The position numbers and the translations under genes are program-made. Below are positions 37,589 to 46,660 of a DNA stretch of 64,000 nucleotides, one piece after another. The stretch is from Marinobacter orientalis. GTDB lineage: Bacteria; Pseudomonadota; Gammaproteobacteria; Pseudomonadales; Oleiphilaceae. Below the pieces are notes generated by a model, which was given only the letters and a program-made list of their open reading frames with translations, was not told the origin of the DNA and did not search any database. The stretch spans positions 124,001 to 188,000 of the forward strand of contig NZ_SRZX01000006.1 in assembly GCF_004792665.1 (NCBI RefSeq). The letters run 5' to 3'. Position 1 is the stretch's first letter. The number at the start of each line of letters is the position of its first letter.

Positions 37589-38368
37589 ATGTTGAACGCG
37601 CGTTTGCTGAAACTTCCAACGGCTTCCCATCATCATCGCCATGAACACCATCAGGTTGTCGTCGGTGTTCGCGGTGAGGCGGATCTCAGCGTGGACGGAA
37701 CCGGCTCCCACCTGGATACCTGGCGCGCCTGCCTGGTGCCTACCGAAGCCAGGCATGACTACTGTGGCGACTTTCAGAATCACGTGCTGGTGATCAATCT
37801 TGATCCTTATATGCCGGCCCTCAGCAGTCCAGCCCACAGCGAATACGAAACCCTGGCCCCTTTATTCGAGAGGCCGCGTACGCTGGTACTGGACAGCAAG
37901 TTACAGGGTCTGGTGCAGTTTGTTGCCGGAGAGTTTGACCGGTCGCCGGATAACGAAGGCATAAAGCATCACATGGGTGCCAGCATCCTGCACTGTATGG
38001 CAGAACGTCTGAACGAGGGCCGGGAAGTGCGTCAGAACCGCCATGCCCTAAGCCCGGACACCATCCGCCGCTATATCATGGAAAACATCCAGTGCAAGAT
38101 TACCGTGAACGACCTTGCCAGCGTGGCCTGCCTCAGCGTCAGCCGCTTCCACGAAATGTTCCGGGAAGTGGTCGGTGTCACCCCACACCAGTTCCTGCTA
38201 CAAATCCGTCTTGACCAGGCTGTTCAGTTACTGACAATGACCCCCCTTTCGGTCTCGGAAGTCAGTTACCGGACCGGATTCTCCTCTCAGAGCGCTCTTA
38301 CCAACGCCCTCAGAAAACATAAGGGCACCACGCCTTCCAGGTTGCGAATTGATGGCAAAGTTGCCTGA
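37589..38368 (+). CDS. AraC-family regulator, PruR-like (proline use)
   Basis: 259 residues: an N-terminal cupin-like sensor domain ('HHHRHEHHQVVVGVRGEADLSV') and a C-terminal double helix-turn-helix ('ITVNDLASVACLSVSRFHEMFREVVGVTPHQFLLQIRL...'). It is in the same orientation as, and 203 bases before, putA. In Pseudomonas aeruginosa the AraC-type activator PruR sits beside putA in the same way, so a role in proline-dependent activation of putA is inferred from position. This PutA has no DNA-binding domain of its own. Confidence 0.8.
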   Translation: MLNARLLKLPTASHHHRHEHHQVVVGVRGEADLSVDGTGSHLDTWRACLVPTEARHDYCGDFQNHVLVINLDPYMPALSSPAHSEYETLAPLFERPRTLVLDSKLQGLVQFVAGEFDRSPDNEGIKHHMGASILHCMAERLNEGREVRQNRHALSPDTIRRYIMENIQCKITVNDLASVACLSVSRFHEMFREVVGVTPHQFLLQIRLDQAVQLLTMTPLSVSEVSYRTGFSSQSALTNALRKHKGTTPSRLRIDGKVA

Positions 38369-38399
38369 TTTGCTAAAAAACACCCATTTCCGGATGAAT

Positions 38400-38426
38400 T
38401 TACAAAAAAATCGTAGGATTTTGTAA
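38400..38426. promoter_or_regulatory. Inverted repeat upstream of putA (candidate PruR site)
   Basis: TTACAAAA and TTTTGTAA form a perfect 8-bp inverted repeat with an 11-base gap, in the regulator-putA intergenic region. Its right arm holds TTGTAA, a possible -35 box for an AT-rich -10 around 38441-38450. Binding by the adjacent AraC protein is inferred. Confidence 0.45.
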
Positions 38427-38571
38427 GCCACGGATCCGTAGTAATACTAACTTAACAGCATAGCCGATCACGCCAAAACGCTGAACGAGCAGGTGCGTGT
38501 TGTCTGATCTACACAGAACAATAAGTTCGAGGTACCCGGTGAGTGACGGGCACTGTCGGCGAGGCACCCAG

Positions 38572-41500
38572 ATGTTTCATGCAAGCAAGGTTCTCGAACC
38601 TGCGTTCCAGGAACAGCCAAGGTCCTTTTTCTGGCAAGCCATTGCTGCCAGTTACGCTGTCGACGAAACACGCTATCTCAATGAATTGATTCCCCTGGCC
38701 CGCAGCGATACTGCAGAGCATCGTGCCGTTACGGAAACGGCTACCGCTCTGATCAGAAAAGTACGTGACCAGCACGACTCCGTCCACATGGTTGATGCGT
38801 TGTTGCAGGAATACAGCCTCGATACCGAGGAAGGCATACTGTTGATGTGCCTTGCCGAGGCACTGATGCGTATTCCCGACAAATACACCGCTGATGCGCT
38901 GATTCAGGACAAGTTGTCGGACGCCGACTGGACAAGGCATGTCGGCCGCAGTGAATCCACACTGGTCAATGCCTCCACCTGGGGGCTGTTACTGACAGGC
39001 CGGGTGGTGAAAATGGACAAGCGGCTGGATGGTTCTTCGTCCCGCATCTGGAGGCGACTGGTCAGGCGCAGTGGCGAACCTGTTATCCGAAGTGCGATGT
39101 ACCAGGCCATGGCCATCATGGGCAAACAGTTTGTATTGGGCCGCGATATCGGTGAGGCCCTGAGCAACGCCCGCGAATATCGGGATATGGGGTATACCTG
39201 CTCCTTCGACATGCTTGGCGAAGCAGCGATGACCAGGGATGCCGCTGGTCGCTATCTGAAGGACTATATGGAAGCCATCGAGTCCGTTGGCAATGATGCC
39301 TTTCCAGACAGCAAGACAGCGCCGTCCGTTTCCATAAAATTGTCCGCCCTGCATCCTCGATATGAAGTGTCACAGCAGGGGCGTGTTCTGAAGGAGCTTT
39401 ACAGCACGCTGGTCCACCTGCTGACATTCGCGCGGGAAAAGAAGGTGTCGATAACCATCGATGCCGAGGAAATGGACCGGTTGGAAATTTCACTGAAGCT
39501 GTTCGAAAAGCTGTTTACGTCACCGGTCGCAAAGGGCTGGGGCGGTTTTGGTCTGGTTGTCCAGGCCTACTCCAAACGGGCATTACCAGTACTGTGCTGG
39601 TTGACCAAACTGGCGAAAGAGCGGGGTGACGAAATTCCCGTGAGGCTCGTAAAAGGAGCCTATTGGGATACCGAGATCAAGATCTGTCAGCAGCTGGGCC
39701 TGGAAGGTTATCCGGTATTCACTCGCAAGGAAGGTACTGATACCTCTTATCTGGCCTGCCTGCGCTTCCTGTTAAGCAATTATACCGAAGGAGCGCTATA
39801 CCCTCAGCTTGCCAGCCATAACGCACATACCGTGGCCTCCGTGCTGGTCATGGCCCGGAACAAGGGGCGCAGGATCGAGTTCCAGCGGCTGCATGGAATG
39901 GGCGACGCACTGTACAGGAGCATTCTTGAGGACAATGACATTCCGGTGCGCATTTATGCCCCGGTCGGAGCCCATAAGGATCTGTTGCCGTACCTGGTTC
40001 GCCGTCTCCTCGAAAATGGTGCCAACTCATCCTTTGTGCACAGGCTGGTGGACGCGGCCACACCCGTAGACGCTCTTGTGCAGAACCCGGTACAGGTATT
40101 GCAGGGTTACGACTCACTGCCTGACGACCGTATTCCGTTGCCCGCCGATATTTATGGCAACGAGCGGCGCAACTCCCGCGGAGTCAATATCGGGGTGGCG
40201 GTACACCTGGATCCGTTGCTGCATCGCCTGGGGCAATGGGCAAAAACCCGCTGGCAAGCGGCCCCGGTCATTGGTGGCGAGAAACGCCGGGAAGGAGAAT
40301 GCCGGGAAATCCATGCGCCTTACGACAGCTTCCAGCAGGTAGGCCACGTTTACTGGGCGACGGCAATACAGACAGCTGAAGCACTGGATCTGGCGAATAA
40401 AGGTTTTGTCAGATGGCGTGAACGGCCGGTCGAAGAGCGTGCCAACTGTCTCAAACGTTATGCAGATCTGCTGGAAGCGAACATGGAAGAGCTGATGGCG
40501 ATCTGTTGCCGAGAGGCGGGGAAAACCATGCAGGACGGGGTCGACGAGGTAAGGGAGGCCGTCGATTTCTGTCGTTATTATGCCCTTCAGGGTCGGGTAC
40601 GCTTTGCTGATGCGATAGCTCTGCCGGGTCCTACGGGGGAGAGCAATGAGCTCTATATGGAGGGACGGGGTGTTTTCCTGTGCATCAGCCCCTGGAACTT
40701 CCCGCTGGCAATATTTACCGGCCAGATTATGGCGGCACTGGTGGCGGGTAACGCGGTTATTGCCAAGCCGGCGGAGCAGACAAGCCTGGTCGCTTATCGT
40801 GCCTTTGAGCTGATGCTGGAGGCCGGCTTCCCGCCTGATGTGATCCAGTTTTTACCCGGTGACGGCGCAACAATCGGCGGTAACCTGATTCCGGACCCAA
40901 GGGTTGCCGGCGTGGCCTTCACCGGCTCTACACAGGTGGCGCATATGCTCAATCGGGCCCTTGCACAGCGGGAAGGGGCGATTGTGCCGTTGATCGCCGA
41001 GACAGGTGGGCAGAATGCCATGATTGTCGACAGCAGTGCGTTACCGGAGCAGGTGGTCAGAGATGTCATTCAGTCGGCCTTTACCAGCGCCGGGCAGCGT
41101 TGCTCGGCACTGCGCGTACTCTATATTCAGAAAGATGTAGCCGAACGCACGGAGGCTTTGTTGGCGGGCGCCATGCAGGAACTGTCCGTCGGCAACCCGG
41201 AGTGGCATTGCACTGATGTGGGGCCGGTTATCGACCAAAAGGCACAGGCCAGTCTCGAAGCTCATCTGTCTGAGCTGGACAGGAGCGCCAGGCTGGTATC
41301 GCAAACGCCGCTGCCGGAATCCGCTTGTTCAGGCCACTTCGTGCCGCCGTCCGCTTACGCCATTGCCAGTATTGCCGAGCTGAAAGCGGAGCATTTCGGT
41401 CCGGTCCTGCACATTGTCCGCTACACTGCAGAGAAGCTCGACGACGTAATTGAGGAAATAAACGCCGCGGGGTACGGGCTTACCCTGGGCATTCATAGCC

Positions 41501-41748
41501 GAAGTGAATCAACCGCAGCCTATATCGAGCGGCGTGTGAAAGTTGGCAATACCTACGTCAATCGTGACCAGATTGGTGCTGTCGTTGGTGTTCAGCCCTT
41601 CGGTGGCCGCGGGTTGTCTGGCACCGGACCCAAAGCCGGTGGCCCGCATTACCTGTTGCGGTTTGCCACCGAGAGAACACGCACCGTTAATACTACGGCG
41701 GCAGGAGGCAATGCTTCGCTGTTGTCACTGGGGATTGAAAAGGTTTGA
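38572..41748 (+). CDS. putA: Bifunctional proline dehydrogenase / P5C dehydrogenase
   Basis: Oxidises proline to glutamate in two steps, FAD then NAD, at the membrane. 1058 residues. The PRODH barrel has 'RLVKGAYWDTEIK' and 'SHNAHTVASVLV'; the aldehyde dehydrogenase part has Glu in 'IAETGGQNAMIVDSSA' and catalytic Cys near residue 844 in 'SAGQRCSALRVL'. It ends right after the ALDH domain, and no ribbon-helix-helix is present: a type A PutA without autoregulation. I chose the ATG at 38572, with GAGG 7 bases upstream; an earlier in-frame GTG at 38497 is less likely. Confidence 0.93.
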   Translation: MFHASKVLEPAFQEQPRSFFWQAIAASYAVDETRYLNELIPLARSDTAEHRAVTETATALIRKVRDQHDSVHMVDALLQEYSLDTEEGILLMCLAEALMRIPDKYTADALIQDKLSDADWTRHVGRSESTLVNASTWGLLLTGRVVKMDKRLDGSSSRIWRRLVRRSGEPVIRSAMYQAMAIMGKQFVLGRDIGEALSNAREYRDMGYTCSFDMLGEAAMTRDAAGRYLKDYMEAIESVGNDAFPDSKTAPSVSIKLSALHPRYEVSQQGRVLKELYSTLVHLLTFAREKKVSITIDAEEMDRLEISLKLFEKLFTSPVAKGWGGFGLVVQAYSKRALPVLCWLTKLAKERGDEIPVRLVKGAYWDTEIKICQQLGLEGYPVFTRKEGTDTSYLACLRFLLSNYTEGALYPQLASHNAHTVASVLVMARNKGRRIEFQRLHGMGDALYRSILEDNDIPVRIYAPVGAHKDLLPYLVRRLLENGANSSFVHRLVDAATPVDALVQNPVQVLQGYDSLPDDRIPLPADIYGNERRNSRGVNIGVAVHLDPLLHRLGQWAKTRWQAAPVIGGEKRREGECREIHAPYDSFQQVGHVYWATAIQTAEALDLANKGFVRWRERPVEERANCLKRYADLLEANMEELMAICCREAGKTMQDGVDEVREAVDFCRYYALQGRVRFADAIALPGPTGESNELYMEGRGVFLCISPWNFPLAIFTGQIMAALVAGNAVIAKPAEQTSLVAYRAFELMLEAGFPPDVIQFLPGDGATIGGNLIPDPRVAGVAFTGSTQVAHMLNRALAQREGAIVPLIAETGGQNAMIVDSSALPEQVVRDVIQSAFTSAGQRCSALRVLYIQKDVAERTEALLAGAMQELSVGNPEWHCTDVGPVIDQKAQASLEAHLSELDRSARLVSQTPLPESACSGHFVPPSAYAIASIAELKAEHFGPVLHIVRYTAEKLDDVIEEINAAGYGLTLGIHSRSESTAAYIERRVKVGNTYVNRDQIGAVVGVQPFGGRGLSGTGPKAGGPHYLLRFATERTRTVNTTAAGGNASLLSLGIEKV

Positions 41749-41818
41749 GGCGCGCTTTGCTCATCAGGCAGTGCGGAATGAAAACCGGGCGACAGGAGGG
41801 TATTGAGATGGGGAAGTT

Positions 41819-41839
41819 GGCGTTAAAGGCATTAGCGCC
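41819..41839 (+). other. Hairpin within the putA-putP gap
   Basis: GGCGTTAA and TTAGCGCC pair (one T-G wobble) around AGGCA. It falls inside a 12-codon open frame at 41808-41846 that has a strong AGGAGGG before its ATG. It may be a weak terminator or part of a leader element. Confidence 0.35.
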
Positions 41840-41957
41840 TTGTTGAGTGAGTGGAATAGGGAGTTAAAAAAAACAAAGAGTGCGACTACCGGCGTCATCA
41901 TGGTAAACGCGCTAAACGGGCGGAGCCAATTCCGTCCTTATGAACTGGAGGAGTTTC

Positions 41958-43448
41958 ATGGCTATTGGTGTCTGGATTAGTCTATTTCTTTACTTTGCGC
42001 TTATGATCGCCATTGGCGTTTATGCGATGCGCAGAGCTACGTCTTCATCCGAAGATTACATGTTGGGTGGGCGGGCACTCAGTCCAAAGGTAGCGGCGCT
42101 TTCGGCCGGTGCTTCGGACATGAGTGGCTGGTTGCTTCTGGGTTTACCCGGGGCACTGTTTGCATCGGGCCTGGGTTCGGCCTGGATCGGTATCGGCCTG
42201 CTTGTGGGCGCATTCTTTAACTGGACCCTCGTAGCACCACGGCTTCGTGAACAGACGGTTCATTATGGTAATGCGATCACGATTCCGGCCTTTCTGGCTA
42301 ACCGGTTTCCAACCCAGGCGCTTTCCCTGCGCACCGTGTCAGCGGTGGTTATCGTTATCTTCTTCGCGGTGTATACGGCGTCTGGCCTGGTTGCCGGCGG
42401 CAAGCTGTTTGAAAGTGCGTTTGCCGGAATATTCAACTTCGGTGGCCTGAGTGATTACGCTGTGGGTATCACCATTACGTTGGGTGTGGTTCTGGCCTAT
42501 ACGGTGGTGGGCGGCTTCCTGGCTGTGAGCATGACGGACTTTGTCCAGGGCTGCATCATGATGCTGGCACTGGTCATCATGCCGGCGGTTGTGCTCTTTG
42601 GCGAAGGTGGCGGCGGTTTTGACCAGGCCCAGCAGACACTGAATGAAGTCGACCCCACGTTACTATCGTGGACGGAGGGACTCACGTTTATAGGCTGGCT
42701 GTCTGCGGTTACCTGGGGTCTGGGTTATTTCGGTCAGCCCCACATCATCGTGCGCTTCATGGCGATCCGTACCCTGAAAGATGTGCCTATCGCCCGCAAT
42801 ATCGGTATGGGCTGGATGACCATTTCCCTCATTGGTGCCATCTCTCTGGGCGTGTTTGGCCGGGCCTACGCCATTCGTAACGGTCTGGATGTTGAAGATC
42901 CGGAAACGATCTTTATCATTCTGTCGAACCTGCTGTTCCATCCGCTGATCACCGGTTTCCTCTATGCCGCCCTGCTTGCCGCGGTTATGAGCACCATCTC
43001 CAGCCAGCTTCTGGTGTCCTCGTCGTCACTGACCGAAGATTTCTATCGTCTGTTCCTGCGCAAGGAAGCGACCGACAAGGAGTGCGTATTTGTCGGCCGG
43101 ATCTGTGTGGTGCTGGTCGGTCTGGTTGCTGCGGTGATCGCCTCCGATCCGGATTCCCAGGTCCTGGCGCTGGTCAGTAACGCCTGGGCAGGCTTTGGCT
43201 CCGCGTTTGGTCCGCTGATTATCCTGTCGCTGATGTGGCCGCGCACCAATGGCGCTGGCGCCATCGCAGGCATGGTTGCCGGTGCGGCTACCGTTATTGT
43301 CTGGATTTCGATGGGCTGGAACGGAGAAATATGGGGTGGTCCTGGCATTTACGAGATCATTCCCGGCTTCATCGTTGCCTGGATTGCCATTATGGTGGTG
43401 AGCCTTGCCACAGAAGATGCCGGTGAGTACCAGCACATCACCCGGTAA
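41958..43448 (+). CDS. putP: Sodium/proline symporter
   Basis: Na+-coupled proline uptake, inner membrane, SSS family. 496 residues with about 13 hydrophobic segments, the N-terminal 'EDYMLGGRALSPKVAALSAGASDMSGWLLLGLPG' and 'YTASGLVAGGKLF', both typical of PutP. A strong GGAGGAG precedes the ATG at 41958. With putA it completes a proline uptake and oxidation unit. Confidence 0.95.
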   Translation: MAIGVWISLFLYFALMIAIGVYAMRRATSSSEDYMLGGRALSPKVAALSAGASDMSGWLLLGLPGALFASGLGSAWIGIGLLVGAFFNWTLVAPRLREQTVHYGNAITIPAFLANRFPTQALSLRTVSAVVIVIFFAVYTASGLVAGGKLFESAFAGIFNFGGLSDYAVGITITLGVVLAYTVVGGFLAVSMTDFVQGCIMMLALVIMPAVVLFGEGGGGFDQAQQTLNEVDPTLLSWTEGLTFIGWLSAVTWGLGYFGQPHIIVRFMAIRTLKDVPIARNIGMGWMTISLIGAISLGVFGRAYAIRNGLDVEDPETIFIILSNLLFHPLITGFLYAALLAAVMSTISSQLLVSSSSLTEDFYRLFLRKEATDKECVFVGRICVVLVGLVAAVIASDPDSQVLALVSNAWAGFGSAFGPLIILSLMWPRTNGAGAIAGMVAGAATVIVWISMGWNGEIWGGPGIYEIIPGFIVAWIAIMVVSLATEDAGEYQHITR

Positions 43449-43480
43449 CAAGAGCACTTGAAACGCTCTGAGTAACGACA

Positions 43481-43506
43481 GGGGCTCCTTCGGGGGCCCC
43501 TTTTTT
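43481..43506 (+). terminator. Rho-independent terminator after putP
   Basis: GGGGCTCC-TTCG-GGGGCCCC forms an 8-bp stem with a stable tetraloop, followed by six T. It separates putP from the convergent hydroxylase gene. Confidence 0.92.
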
Positions 43507-43606
43507 GGGTTGGAGCGGCCGGTGGGGGCTGGTATCCCCACACTGGCCCCGAGCCTTTCCCGATCTTGCTATACCATCCAGTGCGTATCATCACGGGGCA
43601 AGGACG

Positions 43607-45508
43607 TTACCGGGAGCGGCGGTGCAGGGCTCCGTCGAAGAACGTGGCAAGCTCGTCAACGTCACTCAATGAGAGCACCTGCGAAACATAATGGTCAGGC
43701 CGAACTACGACAACGGCCCCATTCCTGTCGATACCCCGCGTTTCGAAGATGTTGACCTCCGGGTCGATGGCATAGACTTTCTCATAGTCGGTCAATTGGA
43801 AAGGCCCCACCTTCGGGACAAAAATGGCCGGGATTTTCGGGCCGAATTCAATCTCGCCATGGGGTTGTTGATAGATCACCTTGACGTCAAAGAGACTGTC
43901 CAGGTCCGAACCCTCAGGGGTGTACTTCACAACCGGCGAGTCAGGTGAGTCGAGCAGCCAATCCGCCCAGGCGGACAAACGGGAATCCTCCCCGGGGCGG
44001 GCGTGGTCGGCAAAGGCGTAGATCCGCCAGCGGCCGTCGGCGGTGGCATGGTGGCCCAGGTGGACATCATTGCCATCGCAAACCCGCATGACCCGCTCCG
44101 ATTTGAATCGCTTGCCAACGGGGAAACCGGTCGCCAGGTTCTGGTGGTCGGTGGTTCCAGTGATCATCGACGTCTGGTACTCGGTCATGAAGCCTGCCGG
44201 GAATTCTGCGGTTTTGACATAAAAATCCGCCAGCTCTTGCGGATCGTCGAACTCCTCGGCGGGCTTGGCCATCAAGCTCGACCACTCCCGATCAAAGTCA
44301 ATCAGGTTCTGCGCGACAACCTGACGTTCACTCGAATAGGTATCGAGCAGGGATTCAGGCGCGGTGCCGGAAAGCACATGGCCCAACTTCCAGGCGATGT
44401 TCCAGCCGTCCTGCATGGACACATTCATGCCCTGACCAGCTTTGGCGCTGTGGGTGTGGCAGGCGTCACCGGTGATAAAGACCCGCGGAGTCCGGGTGCC
44501 TTCTTCGCCGGGTGGAACGTCATCGAATTTGTCGGTGACCCGGTGGCCAACCTCGTAGACGGTGTACCAGGCGCAGTGCTTCACCTCAACGGTATAGGGG
44601 TGCAGGATCTGGTTGGCCTTGGCGATGGTGGTTTCCAGGGTGGTCTGGCGTACCTGGTGGTTGTCATCCCTGGCAACTTCGCCGAGATCGACGTACATCC
44701 GGAACAGGTGACCGCCTTCCCGGGGAATGTGCAAAATACTGCCGCCGGTTGATGACTGAATGGCACACTTGGTACGAATGTCGGGGAAGTCGGTATTGGC
44801 CAGTACATCCATGACCCCCCAGGCATGATTCGAGACCGCACCGATATGCTTGCGGCCAATAGATTCACGAACGCGACTGTGGGCGCCATCGCAACCGATG
44901 ACGTATCTGGCTTTAACCGTGCGCTCCTCGCCTTCTTTGTCGCCCGCGGTATGGCGCAATGTTACTTCGACGGGATAGTCCTCGCCGTCATGAATCGCCA
45001 GCCCCACAAACTCCAGACCATGGTCGGGGGTCACCCGGGCGGGGGCGTTTCGGGCGAATTCGGCGAAATAATCGAGAACCCTGGCCTGGTTGACGATCAG
45101 ATGGGGAAACTCACTGATTTCACCGGTGGGGTCATCCGGCGCCACCGACGAACGGGTAATGTGCGCCGGATTGTCGGCGTCCGGGGCCCAAAAGGCCATC
45201 TCGGTAATACGGTAGGCCTCGGTGGTGATTCTTTCGGCAAAACCGAACGCCTGGAATGTCTCTACACTGCGTGCCTGGATACCGTCGGCCTGGCCGATTT
45301 CCAGTCGTCCGGAACGTTTTTCGACGATACGGGTAGTGATATTCGGGAACTTGGCCAACTGAGCGGCGGCAATCATGCCCGCAGGCCCGCTGCCGACGAT
45401 AAGGACATCCATAACATCCGGTAGGGTCTCGGGGCGATTAATGCCCGTCCCGGATGCCTCCTCGATTCTCGGGTCGCTGGATACGTATTTGTGGTGGTGG
45501 AATTGCAT
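43607..45508 (-). CDS. Single-component FAD aromatic hydroxylase (MobA / phenol 2-monooxygenase family)
   Basis: NAD(P)H-dependent flavoprotein that adds a hydroxyl group next to a phenolic OH. 633 residues: the GxGPAG dinucleotide fold at 39-44, 'VIGCDGAHSRVRESIG' (DG motif), 'VFITGDACHTHSAKAGQGMNVSMQD' (GD motif), and a C-terminal thioredoxin-like dimerisation domain. N-terminal 'MQFH', 'QADGI' and 'HTHSAKAGQGMN' resemble 3-hydroxybenzoate 4-monooxygenase (MobA). It is last in a unit with hpaD and behind an HpaR promoter. I infer that it makes homoprotocatechuate from 3- or 4-hydroxyphenylacetate. AAGGAGA precedes the ATG. Confidence 0.82.
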   Translation of the reverse strand: MQFHHHKYVSSDPRIEEASGTGINRPETLPDVMDVLIVGSGPAGMIAAAQLAKFPNITTRIVEKRSGRLEIGQADGIQARSVETFQAFGFAERITTEAYRITEMAFWAPDADNPAHITRSSVAPDDPTGEISEFPHLIVNQARVLDYFAEFARNAPARVTPDHGLEFVGLAIHDGEDYPVEVTLRHTAGDKEGEERTVKARYVIGCDGAHSRVRESIGRKHIGAVSNHAWGVMDVLANTDFPDIRTKCAIQSSTGGSILHIPREGGHLFRMYVDLGEVARDDNHQVRQTTLETTIAKANQILHPYTVEVKHCAWYTVYEVGHRVTDKFDDVPPGEEGTRTPRVFITGDACHTHSAKAGQGMNVSMQDGWNIAWKLGHVLSGTAPESLLDTYSSERQVVAQNLIDFDREWSSLMAKPAEEFDDPQELADFYVKTAEFPAGFMTEYQTSMITGTTDHQNLATGFPVGKRFKSERVMRVCDGNDVHLGHHATADGRWRIYAFADHARPGEDSRLSAWADWLLDSPDSPVVKYTPEGSDLDSLFDVKVIYQQPHGEIEFGPKIPAIFVPKVGPFQLTDYEKVYAIDPEVNIFETRGIDRNGAVVVVRPDHYVSQVLSLSDVDELATFFDGALHRRSR

Positions 45509-45633
45509 TGTGACTTCTCCTTTTTGTTTTCTGGGTCCGGCCGGATCAAACTGAGACCGGCTTGCCGTACTTCTTGTTATCGGTCCGCTTTTTGTGCGTA
45601 TTTCACGGCCGTTATAGTGTCCGCCGTTTACCC

Positions 45634-46560
45634 TCAGATCCGGCTTGAACCCGGAATAAAAGACTCGGTAACGGAGGCCTGCGGTGCAGGAACCTTGTCG
45701 CCACTGACCTGCGATACCGGGAATACCGCGTTGATCTGGCCAGTCCCTGAGCTGCCGAAGTAAGGTGTCAGTACTTCCGCTTTCTGGTCGTACTCGGACC
45801 AGCCCAGTGCACCCAGCAGCATGGCGGTGTCGTGCATAAAGCCTTCACCGTGACCTTTTACAGCGTATTCGGGCAGCATTTCGCAGAAGTCTTCCCACTC
45901 GCCGTTTTCCCACATCCGAACCACCTCGTGATCCAGGCGTTCCAGGAACGGGGACCAGGTTCTGGTGGCGAACTTCGGTGCCTGACCGTTCTGGGCAAAG
46001 CGATGAGACAGCGAGCCGCTGGCAAAAATGGCCACCGTGCCGTCGTAATGCTCCTCGATCGCCTTGCGCATTGCCCAGCCCAGACGGGCACTGTCATTCA
46101 GGTAGTGCACGGTGCACATTGCCGAGACCGAGATAACCTTGAAATGGCGGTCTTCGTTCATATAGCGCATCGGTACCAGAGTGCCATACTCAGGATCGAG
46201 GGTAGTCTTGTCATGGGCCAGTGTTTCCACGCCCTGAGCATTGCATTCGGCAGCCAGTAGTTTGCCCAGCTCAGGGTTCCCGTCATATTCAAACTTCATA
46301 TTGGAGATGAAGTGGGGCAGCTCACCACTGGTGTAATTGCCTTTGAAGTGGGCGCCACAATTGATGTGGTAGTTGGCGTTCACCAGCCAGTGGGTATCGA
46401 ATACCACAATGGTATCCACGCCCAGCTCACGGCAGCGGCGGCCGATCTCGATGTGACCGTCGATGGCCGCCTGGCGAAAGCCCTTCTGAGGACCGTCCAG
46501 CTCGGAGAGATACATGGATGGTACATGCGTGATTTTTGCGGCAAGCGCGAGTTTTCCCAT
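45634..46560 (-). CDS. hpaD: 3,4-dihydroxyphenylacetate (homoprotocatechuate) 2,3-dioxygenase
   Basis: Class III (LigB-type) extradiol enzyme that opens the ring of homoprotocatechuate to 5-carboxymethyl-2-hydroxymuconic semialdehyde. The sequence follows E. coli HpaD almost from the first residue ('GKLALAAKITHVPSMYLSEL'), with probable metal His at 12 and 57 (ITHVPS, DTHW) and 'GSLSHRF'. It is 308 residues against 283 in E. coli, owing to an extra C-terminal tail of about 25 residues after 'GQINAVFPV'. AAGGAAA lies before the ATG. Confidence 0.93.
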   Translation of the reverse strand: MGKLALAAKITHVPSMYLSELDGPQKGFRQAAIDGHIEIGRRCRELGVDTIVVFDTHWLVNANYHINCGAHFKGNYTSGELPHFISNMKFEYDGNPELGKLLAAECNAQGVETLAHDKTTLDPEYGTLVPMRYMNEDRHFKVISVSAMCTVHYLNDSARLGWAMRKAIEEHYDGTVAIFASGSLSHRFAQNGQAPKFATRTWSPFLERLDHEVVRMWENGEWEDFCEMLPEYAVKGHGEGFMHDTAMLLGALGWSEYDQKAEVLTPYFGSSGTGQINAVFPVSQVSGDKVPAPQASVTESFIPGSSRI

Positions 46561-46660
46561 GACAGTTTCCTTTTGTTGTTGAAAGCTTCGGGTGCATCAG
46601 CTGATACATCGCCATGCTGTTGATATTGATTGACCGCCAGATTCCCCGTCTTTATCCCCC

